A DNA stretch of 64,000 bases from Physella acuta. Lineage: Eukaryota; Mollusca; Gastropoda; Physidae. Position 1 is the first letter of the stretch. Each line of letters starts with the position of its first letter. A program made the translations under genes and the position numbers. The notes under the pieces are model-generated. The model worked only from the letters and a program-made list of their open reading frames with translations, did no database searches and was not told the origin of the DNA. This document shows, piece by piece, positions 13,801 through 26,021 of this stretch. The stretch is from the NCBI RefSeq assembly GCF_028476545.1, contig NW_026731649.1, positions 62,001 through 126,000 of the forward strand, written 5' to 3'.

Positions 13801-15339
13801 GGGGGGTCTTATTCAATATGGGTACATTCTTAGCGAAGGGAGAGAAGTCGGGGGGAAATAAAAGTCAATTGTCACCCTTTGATCGGGGAGAGAAGTCAGA
13901 GAAAATAAAAGTAAATTGTCACCCCTTAGAATCAGCATCTTCATCAGCGGAAGGGTGCTTTTGATGTGCGTGTGTATGTGTGGGGGGGGGGGGGGAGGGA
14001 GAGGGAGGTCTATTAGATCAGAGTAAGTAGTAGAGGTTTGGAGTAGGGATGCCGAATGATAGATGGATTTACTGTGGGTGGGAGGGGGGTAGGATAGGGT
14101 TGGTGATCAATGTGATGAGAGTTGGGGAGGGCGAGGAGTGGATAGGGAAAAGCTGCTTTGATTGAATTCTGTATAAAAACAAACTCATAAGTACATAATA
14201 TGGAGAAAACAACTTTTGCCAAAGGTAATGCTAGGGAAATATTTATTCTAATGATATTCATACACGAATCTATATTTGTACATTCTGAAAAAACTAGAAT
14301 AGATAAACACAGAAAATATGCGAAAGTACAGGTCAGTGAGAATTGGACAAGAATGCATCCTAAAAGTGTGTGTGGTTGGTACAGGTGTCCATCGGACTAC
14401 TACTGACCAGCATAGCTCAACTCCATGTCATCGGGCTTAATGACATAATGTAGTCTCCCCGCTGCGGGTCATCACCGTGACACCCAGAGATAACGGTTAT
14501 CAACCGGACGGGAGAAGCGGCTGTTACGTAATATCCTACACACCTGATCGTCATATCCCCGTGAGCAACTAACACCTGGACGTTTAAGATTTAAAATCTC
14601 AGCGACGACAAGACCCGGATCATCTCCCTCCCCCCCCCCCCCCCACCTCCCCGGGGACAGGGCGTTAGTCCAGACAACGTCAGCACCGTACACCCGAGTG
14701 ACCCCGAGTGCCACGTGATGAGTCCGAGCGTCCAATCAATTATTAAATGACCACTGGCTGGCGTCCAGGCGCGAGGCAATTCACGTGATTAAACGTGGTC
14801 AGTGCGAGGGGGCGCCGGGTAACTGCCAGCTCCCCCGAGTCACGTTAGACCTTCTCATGAGCGGAAATCTGTACATCATTCTTTATTGATGTAGTTCAGA
14901 GGTCACAGCCAGCTGTTGGGAGGACAACCGATGTCTCTCTGCCCCCCCCCCCCCCCCCCCAACCTGTGATCCAATGGGATTCTAGCTTTTTCAATAACAA
15001 AACGTTTACTAAGTTATAATCATTTGTTGGTCTGATTAAATTACATAGAAAAGTATTTCCAAATTCATTTTCAGCAACAAGATCTAGTCGAACAACATGA
15101 TTGATGATTTAAACGTACCAGTCTTAAGAGTGAAGTTATTTCTCCATTGCACAGGGAAAAATAATCAAAGTGATAAAAATGAGATGAAAATAACTCATTG
15201 TAAAAACTACAAAACGAAAAGCTTCAATAATTGGCCAAATCACAAAAAGGGAGGGGGAGTTGCTATCTGGATATGCAAAACAAGCAAAATACTCAATGGA
15301 ACCTAAAGAAAAATCCCCAACATTATATGCTTTTGATCA

Positions 15340-15575
15340 AATAACCATCGTTATTAGTTCCAGAAAAACCTACCAAATCAGCACCAGAACAAAAACACCA
15401 CTACGAACAAAACAATTGAGGCCAAACAAAACCCACTAATATAAGCTCTAGAAAAAAACAACCCACCAAATACTAGCTCCAAATAAACCACAAATTTAAC
15501 CTCCAGAAAAGCCCACCAGTAATCTCCTTCCAAAAAAAGCCCACCAGTACTCCCGCCATGAAAAGCCCAATGATT
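15340..15575 (-). repeat. Degenerate array next to the linker-exon donor
   Basis: Plus-strand units such as CCAGAAAAGCCCACCAGTA and CCAAAAAAAGCCCACCAGTA recur with decay from about 15355 to the donor at 15582. This resembles the arrays at other exon edges but is older or less regular. Confidence 0.6.
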
Positions 15576-15582
15576 CCCTTAC

Positions 15583-15845
15583 CTGTATCCGACTCGCCTT
15601 TTCGCTTGTTGTTGTTGTTGTTGTTCCCTGCGCTCATGATGCTGCTGATGTTGAAGCCGCCAGCGGCTCCGGCTCCGTTACCGCTTCCATTCGGGCCCGC
15701 GGCTCCCCTCTGCGCCCCCTCCATCCCCGGGGAGGAGGACGGGTGGACGCCCAGACTCCCGTCGTTGACCAAACACGGGGAGCCGCCGTCCTGTGTGTGG
15801 GGGCTGGTGGACTTGGCGCGGTCGTTGGCTTTGTTCCTCACGATT
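15583..15845 (-). CDS. Pax2/5/8: Pax2/5/8 linker exon with octapeptide-like motif
   Basis: The 263-bp exon, phase 2 to phase 1, completes SSINR and continues IVRNKANDRAKSTSPHTQDG, then a Ser/Gly/Pro/Ala-rich linker, then GGFNISSIMSAG, six Asn, KRKGESDTG. In vertebrate Pax2/5/8 the segment after the paired domain is SSINRIIRTK, followed by the octapeptide (YSINGILG), which recruits Groucho/TLE corepressors, and then a KRK basic patch. FNISSIMS sits in that position and keeps the spacing pattern of hydrophobic residues but differs at several sites. The six Asn are encoded by an AAC-type run of about 15 bp (GTT on the plus strand), likely length-variable. The acceptor is CCCCTCCTCAG|AA and the donor ACAG|GTAAGG. 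Confidence 0.93.
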
Positions 15846-16952
15846 CTGAGGAGGGGAGGAAAATACTTTAACGTCAAAATATTGACAAACATAGGACATG
15901 CATGTCGTCATTAAGACATCTAAATTTTATTCAGTATCACAGTAATTTTTTTTTTGTGTAAGTACACAAAACTTGAGTTAAACAGGCATCTATCCAGCTA
16001 TAACAGGGGTTTTATTTTAAATTCACTAACATCGACAGTAACTTACTAAAGATGATGTTCTTCACTTAAAGAGGTACATATTATTGTGAATGATTCCATA
16101 GCAGCGTAAAAAGTACTGTCGATTCGGTGATACTAGAATCAACATATTGACTCGATGATACAAGCATCACAATACTGACAAAGTAATACCAGCACCAGCC
16201 TAATGGAACACAGTTCCAGATAGTCTACAGCAGCATTAAATCTACCGAAGCCTCGGTCAATATTTACCTGTCTCAGGTGTCTGAACAAAAGAAAGCCATG
16301 ACAGAGGTTACAGGTAGACATAACGCACTCGGTGACTCGTAGAACTTGACGTTACGGAAGGAAATGTTGGAGTTCATGTGGCGTATCAGGGATTTGTTAC
16401 AGATTAATAAACAGTGTACTAGCACCCACGCCCGTCAAGTTACGGGTTCTGGGATAAATTTTAAAATAATTGTTGGATACATCATGTGATAGGTCAATTA
16501 GAAGAAGCCATGTCGGTTAATTGTAGTAGTAGATACGATACCGATACAACTTAAGACAACGATAATTTGATGACCTGGCACACAACAACAATAACAACAA
16601 CAATAACAATAATCACAGTAGAGGAAAGCAAACAAAAAATATCTTCAGCTAGCAACAAAATAAATAAATAGACCCCTAAAATATACGCTCAAATTTTAAA
16701 GAAATGAAAATTTCCTCCAATAATTGCCACAAAATGTTGTCCTAATCTTACACTTTATGGTAAAAAATACCACAAAATCGTTTTATTTTATATTTTTTTA
16801 TGGAACTTCTTTTTGCGATTAGCTTTCTTTTGTTTGAGAATTTTCCCTCCTCGTCTGAAGTATTTTCATGTGGCGGTGAGAAGGTTCTAGAGAGTAAGTC
16901 AATATTTGTCACCACGCTACGTCACACATGTTCAGAAGAGCAGGATTGTCTT

Positions 16953-17060
16953 CCTGTGTCACATATGTTAACTGACTTACCCGCCCCTGTGTCACATATG
17001 TTAACTGACTTACCCGCCCCTGTGTCACATATGCTTAACGTAGCCCCCTCTATGGCACAT
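16953..17060. repeat. 33-bp repeat, three copies
   Basis: CCTGTGTCACATATGTTAAC + TGACTTACCCGCC starts at 16953, 16986 and 17019, the last diverging. The 33-bp period keeps a plus-strand frame of 119 codons open (16800-17159); it shows no domain and is probably fortuitous. Confidence 0.92.
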
Positions 17061-18289
17061 ATGCTACACGTGAAAGAATCGTTCACAAAACGGAACTTGA
17101 AACAAAGTTTGTCTTCAATCCAGAAGACCAGTTTGATTGATGTCTTCAAAAGCAAATGACCCTTATCTCACCACACGTGGGTTTGAAAGACCCCGAAAAA
17201 TAATAATAGAACCCCTTTTTAGAACCCCCCCTTTTTTAAGAAAAAAAAAGGGCGATTAAGACCCGATGAAAAGTCTTCAGATATAGCCCTCGCTTGAGTG
17301 CTCAAAAGTCAGGCATGAAAGACAAAATGCTAATGAATGAAAAAAAAATCGAACCAGCCCTTATAATTCTCATGCCTGGTTCAAACTTTTGTCCCTGTTA
17401 GCACCCGGTGTCCCTTACAGATAATTCTGATTCCCGATTTGATTTTCTGTCTTTAGAAATACACCCGGGTTTTATTATTCTCAAATAACGTAACGTCTTA
17501 CGTCTTAAGTTATAACAAAATCGATGCCAATTTTCAAAATCAATAAACTTCGATTAGTGAGCAAATTCGATAACAGCGGTGTCCTTCATAGAGGGGGATT
17601 GTGTTAAAGAGATTATCGTCCCACAAAGCTAGTTTTCACCAGAGCGGAAAGATTAATTCGTCTAATCCGGGCGGGGGTTTGTCTCCAAGGAGCGCTTCGT
17701 TAATCAGCACTGGACGTCTGGACGTGCGTGGACAGTTATAAAAATGTGAGGGCCATTGTCCACGTCTAGTCCGCTGTCATGTTGTCGTCGGTCAGTGAAT
17801 GGACCAATCAGGCTTGTAATTAATGAGACAAACTAACACGGAACAACGTTTTACAACTGGTTTTCTAGGTTTTCGATTTAGACTTGTCTACAAGATAGTT
17901 TCAATCACTAGCTCTCGATGGTAAAAGTTGGTGACTAAGTTGAAGAATTACTTTAAAACGGTGTTGTAAGTTGTAATGTAGTTTGTCCGTGAGAAAATCA
18001 TGTCATGAGCACTAAAGAAACAAATCGTGAGTACACACATCATTATGTTAGGACACTGCACGTGCGTCCTGCTGACCAGGCGAAATTTTGACCAAGTGAA
18101 TAAACATAAGTACAGGCACTGTCAGGTAGAGAAACGGAGGGGTACAGAAATGAACATGTACAGACATGGTTGGGTTTTTCATAATAGGGTGAATGTCAAC
18201 ACACACTAAAACTAAATAGCATAGTGTTTGTTAAACAACATTTTGCTAATCTTTTAGCTGAATCTCCTTGAAAACATAAACACATAATC

Positions 18290-18485
18290 ACAGTAAAACA
18301 TAAAGCTCATCTCCTCTGTAAAACATAAAGCACATCTCCCCAGTAAATCATACACCATATCTACCCAGTAAATCATACAACATCTCCCCGATACAACATA
18401 AAACACATTTCCCCTAGGTTAACATTAAGCAGATATCCCCAATACAAAACTCAAAACACAAAGCACACAACACCTCCCGAGAAAA
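18290..18485. repeat. Degenerate CA-rich array of about 25 bp
   Basis: Units such as AAAACATAAAGCACATCTCC + CCAGT recur with heavy decay. Confidence 0.7.
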
Positions 18486-20719
18486 CCGCCACAAATCACA
18501 TCCAGCCACTTGTCAACACCCAGCTAAAGACGTTTCATTTAATGGCGGCCAGTGTTTTGTAATTTATTTTCATCAACCCCAACAATAATAAAGGGGGATT
18601 AAAAGGGTGTCCATTACCGACCTAGGGGCGGAGGACGGGGGAGAACTCGACGATTCCAGCGGGGGCGCTTTGTACCGGCCAGCCGTTGACGATGTCGGCC
18701 CCCGGGCGTCACGTGATTCACGACGATGGATCTTCACTGGGTCCCGCTGAGCAGCATCTCACACATCCACCGCTGGTAGACAATATAGGCCCGGGGCGGT
18801 CACCCCAGTAAAAAGTGTCTGAACCTAAAGGGGGTTCTCTCCCCTTGAATGGGATCATTGAGTCTCCAGCAGGGAAGGGAAGCGATTCCACTAACGCGCC
18901 CCAAGTCTGAACCTGGCGTCTTGCTAGATGAAGAAATGGCGGCCAGTTGACCAGGGCGGGTCTAGTGTCGTCCATAAATGTATTAGTTGCCGGTACCCGT
19001 AATGGTAAGGATAGCAGTTTTAGGGGGTGGGGTGGGAGGTCAGGGGTTGTAGTTTAAACAAGGCGGGGAGGAGGTAATCATGGGGAAAATGTTTATGGGA
19101 GGGGGGGGTGGCATCGGGCCAAATGGTGTGTACTGGTTGATTTTAAAACTACAAACCATCAAAACATTTTACATTTTCTAGATGGAGTTGATCTTCTTCA
19201 ATCTGACCAAGTAATAACTGAGGCATTTGGCACTAGTACTTGGTTCAATGAAGTTAAAGTTGGTCCGTTAGGTACAGTGCGTTGTTAGTGTGTTAGGCCA
19301 CCTGTTTTAAATTGCTAGATCGAAATAAGAAATTAGTCCGGTGAGTAATGTATTTAACTCTCATGCAGTGTTTTGGTTTCCGTTTTCAATAAGCTGAGAA
19401 GGACCAAAATCTGATCAATCTTCCATACGTGAAGAAAGCGGATAAAAATTCTTATCTTGATACTACAACATTTAACGAGGAAATCAAATCTAAAAAAAAA
19501 CGATGTAGCAATAACCTCATTTGTTGTTAACACTAACAGACCAAGTGGCCAGTGGCCAAATGGTGCCAGACGGATGCAGATGGCCCGTGAAGAGGAGCCT
19601 GACTATGAATAAAGTGGCCTTTAATTCGGCGCATCAAACCAAGGATGAGCAAGCCTGGACGGGAAGCTCGACTAAGTCAGTGGTATGCTAAATGAGCTGA
19701 AAGCCTGCTTAATCTACCGTACTCTCCCACAAAACTTTTTTTTTTTTGCGGTTTTTTTTTAGTTGGTGGACAGAAACCCCAACCACAAAACACTGGGCTG
19801 TTGGGAGATTTAATTAATGAATAAATTAATTACCCTGACCCGGTGTAGTTATCACTCACGGTCTTTGAGTGATGAAGCGGCGATGAGTTTGAATGGTGAA
19901 GAAAAAAATATTTGGGCGAGACAGGAGCCTGTAACGATACGATTTATTTTCTTTCCGCTTCGTTACCTCGGTTTTTATTGCACCCAGTCTACCAGAAACC
20001 GGGCTGGGTGTTGAGGGTTATTATTTTTTGGTGGGATTTTTTTTCTTCCTTCACTTTCTTTAAAAAGATGCTTACAATTTTGAAGAGGTGTCTTTTCGAT
20101 ATTTTAAAGTATCGAAGGAAGCAGTTTTAAAAAAAAAGTATTTCATTAGATTGGTAACTCGTAGTGGCGCATGGGTGAAGTCTGACAAAAGAAAAAATAA
20201 TTTACCGTAATTTTAAAAATTTATTTATTTAGCTACCTTCTTCCTGCCAAACAAATATTTCTTCCCATCTAATTAAAAGTAAGTAAGATTAAAGACATCT
20301 AATAGGATAATCTCTAAAGAACAATTGTTTTGGGAAATGGGGAAAAAAGCTGCGGGCGGGGAGGATGGGTGTGGTTTAACGGATATCGAAAACGTGAAAC
20401 AAAAGAAATAAAAATGAAAACGAAACATGTTGCATGTTTGAGCCGCGACTTTGGGAACAAATCCCCTAGAGATGTCGCGCAATACTTGCCCGGTATTCAC
20501 CCCGCCCCTCCCCCGTAGACTGGGTTCTATTCATGAAGGTGGTCGCAGCTTGCGGCCCCACACAAGAGGCTTAACTACCCCCCCCCCACACACACACACA
20601 CACTTTCTTTTGTCTCAATCTATTACCATTCTTACCGATATTCTGTTAAAATTCTACCACAAATATTTAACCAATAAGTTAATATTAGTATGACTACAAG
20701 TTACTTAGTCTATACTAGT

Positions 20720-21110
20720 CTATACAATGTGTTTATTTTGAAACAAACGGCCTGGTAGTTTTTGTGTGCGGCATAAAGGATAAACTAATTAATCGGAAAT
20801 TTCCATTAATGCCTGCAAGAATGACGCGCAGTGAATTCGCATCCTTGTGGAGCGATTGGGCGAGTGCATTAAACTCGCACTCTGATCCCGCACGCGAACA
20901 CACACAGCCTCTCATTAGTGTGGTTGTGAGGGGTGCGGGGAGAATAGAATCCCGGGGCTCTGAGGGGGTGAGGGGGGAGAATAAAATCAAACGTGGCGGC
21001 CTCAATCGCGGCCAATTATCTGACCCTCGGTATTAAAGTGAGCGCTTGAAAACATGGCTTTTTCCTTGTTAGGGCATGTGTTGGCGACTTGGTGCTGACC
21101 GGTCGTGGAG
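20720..21110. promoter_or_regulatory. GC-richer intronic island with palindromic TAAT-site cluster
   Basis: It contains AATTAATCGGAAATTTCCAT + TAATG, a palindrome with paired homeodomain-type TTAAT/ATTAA cores around a Rel-like GGAAATTTCC, then a stretch with GCGAGTGCATTAAACTCGC. Open frames of 90 codons on both strands show no domain. Candidate enhancer. Confidence 0.35.
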
Positions 21111-21379
21111 TTTGTCCTTCAGTGAATCTGATTGGTGGGGGACATTTGTAAAGGTTTTTTTTTTAAATTGTAAGAGAAAATATTTTAGTTACAACTCCAT
21201 GGCTTTAAATAAAGATGTGGCCATTTAAATTTTAGTTGAAGTAAAGTTGGTATTTATTTATTTTGTTTATTTATTTTTCTTTGAAGGGGCATCGCGTTTT
21301 TTTTTTAAATTCAAAGAATTAGTTCCCTTTAGTTGCGACAAATGATTATTTCCCTTTAGTTGCGAAATCTTACTTTAGA

Positions 21380-21450
21380 ACTTTGGGTTTCGAACTCATG
21401 TTTTTCTGTTATGAGTACCACTCTCTACTTCCAGACCAAAATTAAGCGGC
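21380..21450 (-). mobile_element. Degenerate tRNA-like segment
   Basis: On the minus strand GTAGAGAGTGGTACTCATAA resembles an A box, followed about 20 bases later by GAGTTCGAAACCC, a near-perfect B box. The spacing is shorter than usual and no body was recognised. Probably a decayed tRNA-derived SINE. Confidence 0.4.
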
Positions 21451-22379
21451 CAACTAAAAGCAGTAGGTTTATAAAGTATAATTTTACAAAGGACTATACT
21501 ATATTCTTTGAAATGTGAACCTTAAAATATGTCACATTAACAATGTCGATGAAAACGATTTTGTCCGGTGTCTGCAAAAATAAAATCAGTTAGTGTATGC
21601 GGGCCATCTGGCGAAGCGCTGAAAGTTTATGTCTAATGAAATATCGGCGGGGAGGGGGGGGGGGGGGGTAAGGCGGACTTGAGTGTCAGTAACATGTGGA
21701 CAGGTCATTAGATCGGTCAATGATGCCGGTAAGATGGGACACACAGCTGTCATCCGGCAGAGGCCTTGTATCAACTCACCAACACACGCGCGCCCGGCGA
21801 CACGCGCGCACATCATCGCGGTTGGTCCACGCGCTCAAATGAACACAATCAGGATAAAATCAATCGTAAACACACGAATCACGTGATAATGGAATAGATT
21901 AAGTCACGTGTGCCACCGAACGACATGTGCCGGTTAAAAAAGATGTATTTTTAAAAATTATTTTAACTTTTAACGTTCAGATATGGATTGATAGGGGTCT
22001 GTGGGTGGGGGTGAGGTGGGGTGGAGTAGAGAACTTAATGGGCAAAAACAAGTCTATCTTTACTTAAGTAGAAAATAAAAATAATTAGGTGTAGTTAAAT
22101 TACTTGAAAGCAAAAGCGGTTCAATGAATACAAAATATCGGAATTTAAAAAAAAAATGTGCGGTATCAAAAGCGAAAGTTAATTTTTAAGCACTGTTTAG
22201 AAATAATTTCAAAAGTGAGCAAAAATCGTGGATCCGTTACGATGAAGGCAAATATGAGACAGTGAAACTAGAGGGGTTATTTGTCTTTAATCGTCGCTAT
22301 TTTCATCGCCGCAGATGTGAACAAAACGAAACATGAAGACATCTCCCCCCCCCCCCCCACTTCACACCACGACAAGGAA

Positions 22380-22870
22380 AATGACAAACACGGCGCCAAT
22401 TGTCACGTGATTTAAATTAGCATCGCTACGGTGACCAAAGATGGCGGCGGGGGCAATTACCCGTAAACCGAGCCAGCGCCGAGCTGAGCAGCTCGGAGAA
22501 AAACACCCTCGAACCGCCGAGTTTGAGAACCGCCGCGCTACCAGGAGCAGGTAGACAATAGACCCGGGGGTCGGGGGGTCTCTGGTGGCGTAATTCTTGT
22601 GTCAAATTAGCGACGAGATTAATCGCTTCCCTCGTTTTTCGGATCTGAAACCGCCATCGCAGTTCTTCTTCCCCTCGTGAAAGCCAAATTTGTTGGTCCC
22701 CAGGGGACGACAACTCTCGGCGAAGGCCCGCTAGCGCTGTGACAAGTTCCCTCCCCTGCTGGAAGAAACCTCTCTGCGTGATGATCGTTAAGAAGTGATG
22801 AATATTTCAAAGCCCCCACACCACCAGATGGACAAGATTTGACGTAAGGATCGGTCAAGGTTAGCGAAGA
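22380..22870. promoter_or_regulatory. GC-rich intronic island with YY1-like motifs
   Basis: It includes CAAAGATGGCGGCGGGG near 22436 and CGAAGATGGCCATTG near 22865, matches to the AAGATGGC core bound by YY1. No protein domain was seen in the overlapping frames. Confidence 0.3.
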
Positions 22871-24589
22871 TGGCCATTGACGAGGGACAAAAGATACTCA
22901 AACTCCCGAGGGGGGGGGGGGGGGGGGGCTCGATCGGTGGGCGGGGTTATGACGTGGTCGAATCTGACGTTAATAACACGATTAGTTATCTACATCTTGC
23001 TGATTTTATTAGCAGGCGGGAAGAGTTCAGCGGTCAAGATTATTGTGGGTTATATCACACTAGCCACATATCCACGCGATTCACGATATAAAAAAAAATT
23101 GAGAACACTGTATTTGACTAAATAGTGTATGTAGTTAAAGGGTTAGACGTAATCCAATAGTTATCACACTAACGCATGGGTTCGACATAGTACACAAAGT
23201 CTTAAACATAACCGCCAGTCCACGCTTACCGAAATACATGTAGTTGAGTAAATCTGTGTATTTATAACAAGAAATGCCTCCGGTTTAATGTTTGAACGTA
23301 TCGTTTGTTTTCAGCACCCTTCATTATTTCACGGCTATACTTTTATTACATTGGTCAATTTAACTTTCTTTCAGAGAAATAAAGAATAAATAAGTTGTTT
23401 TTTTAAATGCATGTCTACATACGCATATAAAGCCAGAAATGAAATGCGACTGATACTCTACTATCCCTGAGGTTTGAGGACCCAACCGTTATCCTGGACC
23501 AGAACCAAAAAAAAGTCTTCCTTAGATCTCAAACGCGTTCGGCTGCCCATTTGTCTGGCGTGGCTAATGAATGGGGTCATCGTGTTAACAAAACGAGTTG
23601 CGGGGGGAAATCTGTTCCTCTTGTCGTCATCAAGAAATAGAAAGCTCGTTAAAGGATGATGATGTGGGCGACTCGCCCCAAGACTTGTCAAAGTCGATAC
23701 AAACTCGGCCCTCTCCCCCCGCGAGGAGCCGCCGAGGGCCAGTCTGGTTTACGAGGGAACTAGACGGGGATTGTTCTTCACTTTCCCTTCATGGTCTTGG
23801 GCATCTTGGCTCATCATTACTACTAATTAATTATTCATCGTGTCGGTGACGTATGGCCATTACGCTTCGAAGCCAATTACTATCAGATTATAGGGGCGGT
23901 TTTGTGAAGAAAAAATGTTTTAGCATCAACTGCCTCTATATTTTCGCGTCGTCTTCAATTTATTTGAAATTTCTAATTCGACTCCTTGACGTCTGGTGTA
24001 ATGTATTGCTTTTAAAATGATGGCCATGTGTTTATGCGTAAAACGTCTTTACATTATGTTTAATTTACTAGCTAGAAGACCCGTCTATGTACAGATTCAT
24101 TATCCATCTAGCCTTGTCGATTTTATTTACATAGAAACACGATGGAACTAATATCCGCCGATTTAAATGAAACCGAGCTAAACAAATTCAGTTACGAATT
24201 ACATTTTCTAGTCAACAACTAACAACCTCTTTATTAATTAACACACAAAAAATAGTTTACAATTATACGAATGGACTACGAGCATTACAAATACAAAAGC
24301 AATATCAATGTCACAACTAAAAGCTTTTTTTTTTGACAACGCAATACAAATTTCAATTATCAATTAAAAGCTTTCGTGTCGTCATTGACATATTAAAATT
24401 AATACATTATTCCGATTAAGAAAAAAAAAGATTTGCTAATATAAGACACGTAGTCATTTGATTCCACCCGTTCTGTGATGTGACATTAACCAGTGTATGT
24501 TACCGTAGCATGTCTAACACAGAAGCTAGAACTTCATTATGTCTGAGACTTCCTGAAATAGACCCGTCAGTTTAATTCCTCATTCAGCT

Positions 24590-24860
24590 CGTCTTGTCGT
24601 CCATTAGCGGTGGAGGGTTAAAACACACGGCGCTGTCGGCACCGCCTGATTGATGACGTCTTCGTCTGTGCACCGATGCACATCTCGAGAACGAATACGT
24701 CTAAGCCGGGCGCGGGGGGCACTTTTCCTGCCCCGTGGTGATCCTCAAATCAAGCCGTACGGCAGACGGATTACGCCGCCATTAAGGTAACGTTGGAATC
24801 GCGCCCTAACGCGCCATAAACCATCCACCTCCAGGCTTAACCCTTCCTCATCCAGCTTAA
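24590..24860. promoter_or_regulatory. GC-richer intronic island with homeodomain/CRE-like sites
   Basis: This is a low-repeat island in AT-rich surroundings, containing TGATTGATGACGTC: a PBX/HOX-like TGATTGAT fused to a CRE-like TGACGTC. Candidate enhancer of the Pax gene by position only. Confidence 0.35.
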
Positions 24861-26021
24861 CCCCGTTCCCCCACCTCCTAATAAGTTTTAAAAAATTAAT
24901 CGATATATCGACCAGTTTAGGAAAATAAAAAAATAAAAAATATAAAAACTTCTGGTTTTATAATTTCCTTCTTACTTAACCAAACTTAATTTAATGTCAT
25001 CAAAATTTCAATCAAATACCTCTCCCCTCTCAAACACACACTAGAATCTATTTTAAAAATTTAAATTCAATTAAAAAGTGGAGTTGGTTTCGATCTCGCT
25101 TGTATCAATTTAACGAACACGGGCCAGCGGACGTGGGAATGACGGGATGGTTTGGTGCGCATTGTCGCCCTGAAAGCCCAGCACTGGTCTGGTGCATGGA
25201 ATCAAAGCGACGCGCTGGGGACCGGCACTTTAGAAGACATTAAGTCAAACCCTCGACCTACGGCTCGCCGAGTGACACAGCTACAAGTAAATTGTAGCAC
25301 AAGGTTCGCTTTTAACCCCCGAGTCTATTGAGCGATAGATTACGATCAGACCAGGTAGATACCATCTCTCCATTAGGGGAGCAAAAAAAGGCGGAGCTAC
25401 ACAACGGAGCAGCTTTTGATTAATGCCCTTGATGAGTTGTACACCCCCACTCCCTCTCTCCACACATACATACACTCACACACACACACACTCACACATA
25501 CACACCGTGTCTCTCTCGTCAATTCTGTATCTAGATTAAGAAGCAATTTAAAAAATAAAATAAAATAAAAACCTTTCGATTGACTTTGATGTTAAAGCTG
25601 GAATTTTTATTGCCCCTGCTGTGGGGAGGGGAGCGGTAGGACCAAATGGCGACTTCCCAGTGGGAAAACAACCACGTGACTTTAGCCGGAACACTTGCCA
25701 GGTAACACAGTAGAAATTGTACACCCCGCCATTGTTCAGTTGTTGGTGTTTTTTTTTTTGTCACATTAAGGAAATAATTGAAAAGGTGGATTTTGTGGGG
25801 TAAAAAATATTTAAAAAATGGCCAGAAAACTATCTGGCAAGTCCCACACTTCCTGGACATATAAAGTCACGTGGACAAAATTTAAATATGAGGTTAACAT
25901 TATTATATTATTGTTAAAAATCTCATAAATAAGGAACCGCTGAGTTCAAAAGGGTTACTTTTTTATCTCATAAATAACGGTACATTTGCGACCTACCGCT
26001 ACTTGGTATTATAATCTAGAG

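Larger units (their letters stand above)
1..15582 (-). other. Region 3' of the linker exon: intron sequence, no exon recognised
   Basis: This should hold the next intron and perhaps later exons (partial homeodomain, activation domain), but no frame resembling them was found on the minus strand. It contains poly(G) runs (351-375, 504-517), an A+T-rich stretch with a 64-bp palindrome near 2.5 kb, several minisatellites (4.7, 5.0, 6.9, 7.7-8.0, 8.3-8.7, 9.0-9.2, 10.5-10.9 kb), a SINE near 6.2 kb, a hAT MITE at 7742, and GC-richer islands around 880-1180, 3000-3260, 5400-6050, 9430-9680 and 11870-12110. From 12.1 to 14.4 kb I see only AT-rich sequence, a small tandem duplication near 13.85-13.93 kb and homopolymers. 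Confidence 0.6.

Noticed and set aside
15558-15914. 118-codon plus-strand frame across the linker exon
   Set aside because: It is the antisense shadow of the minus-strand Pax exon, which has family similarity and correct splice sites.
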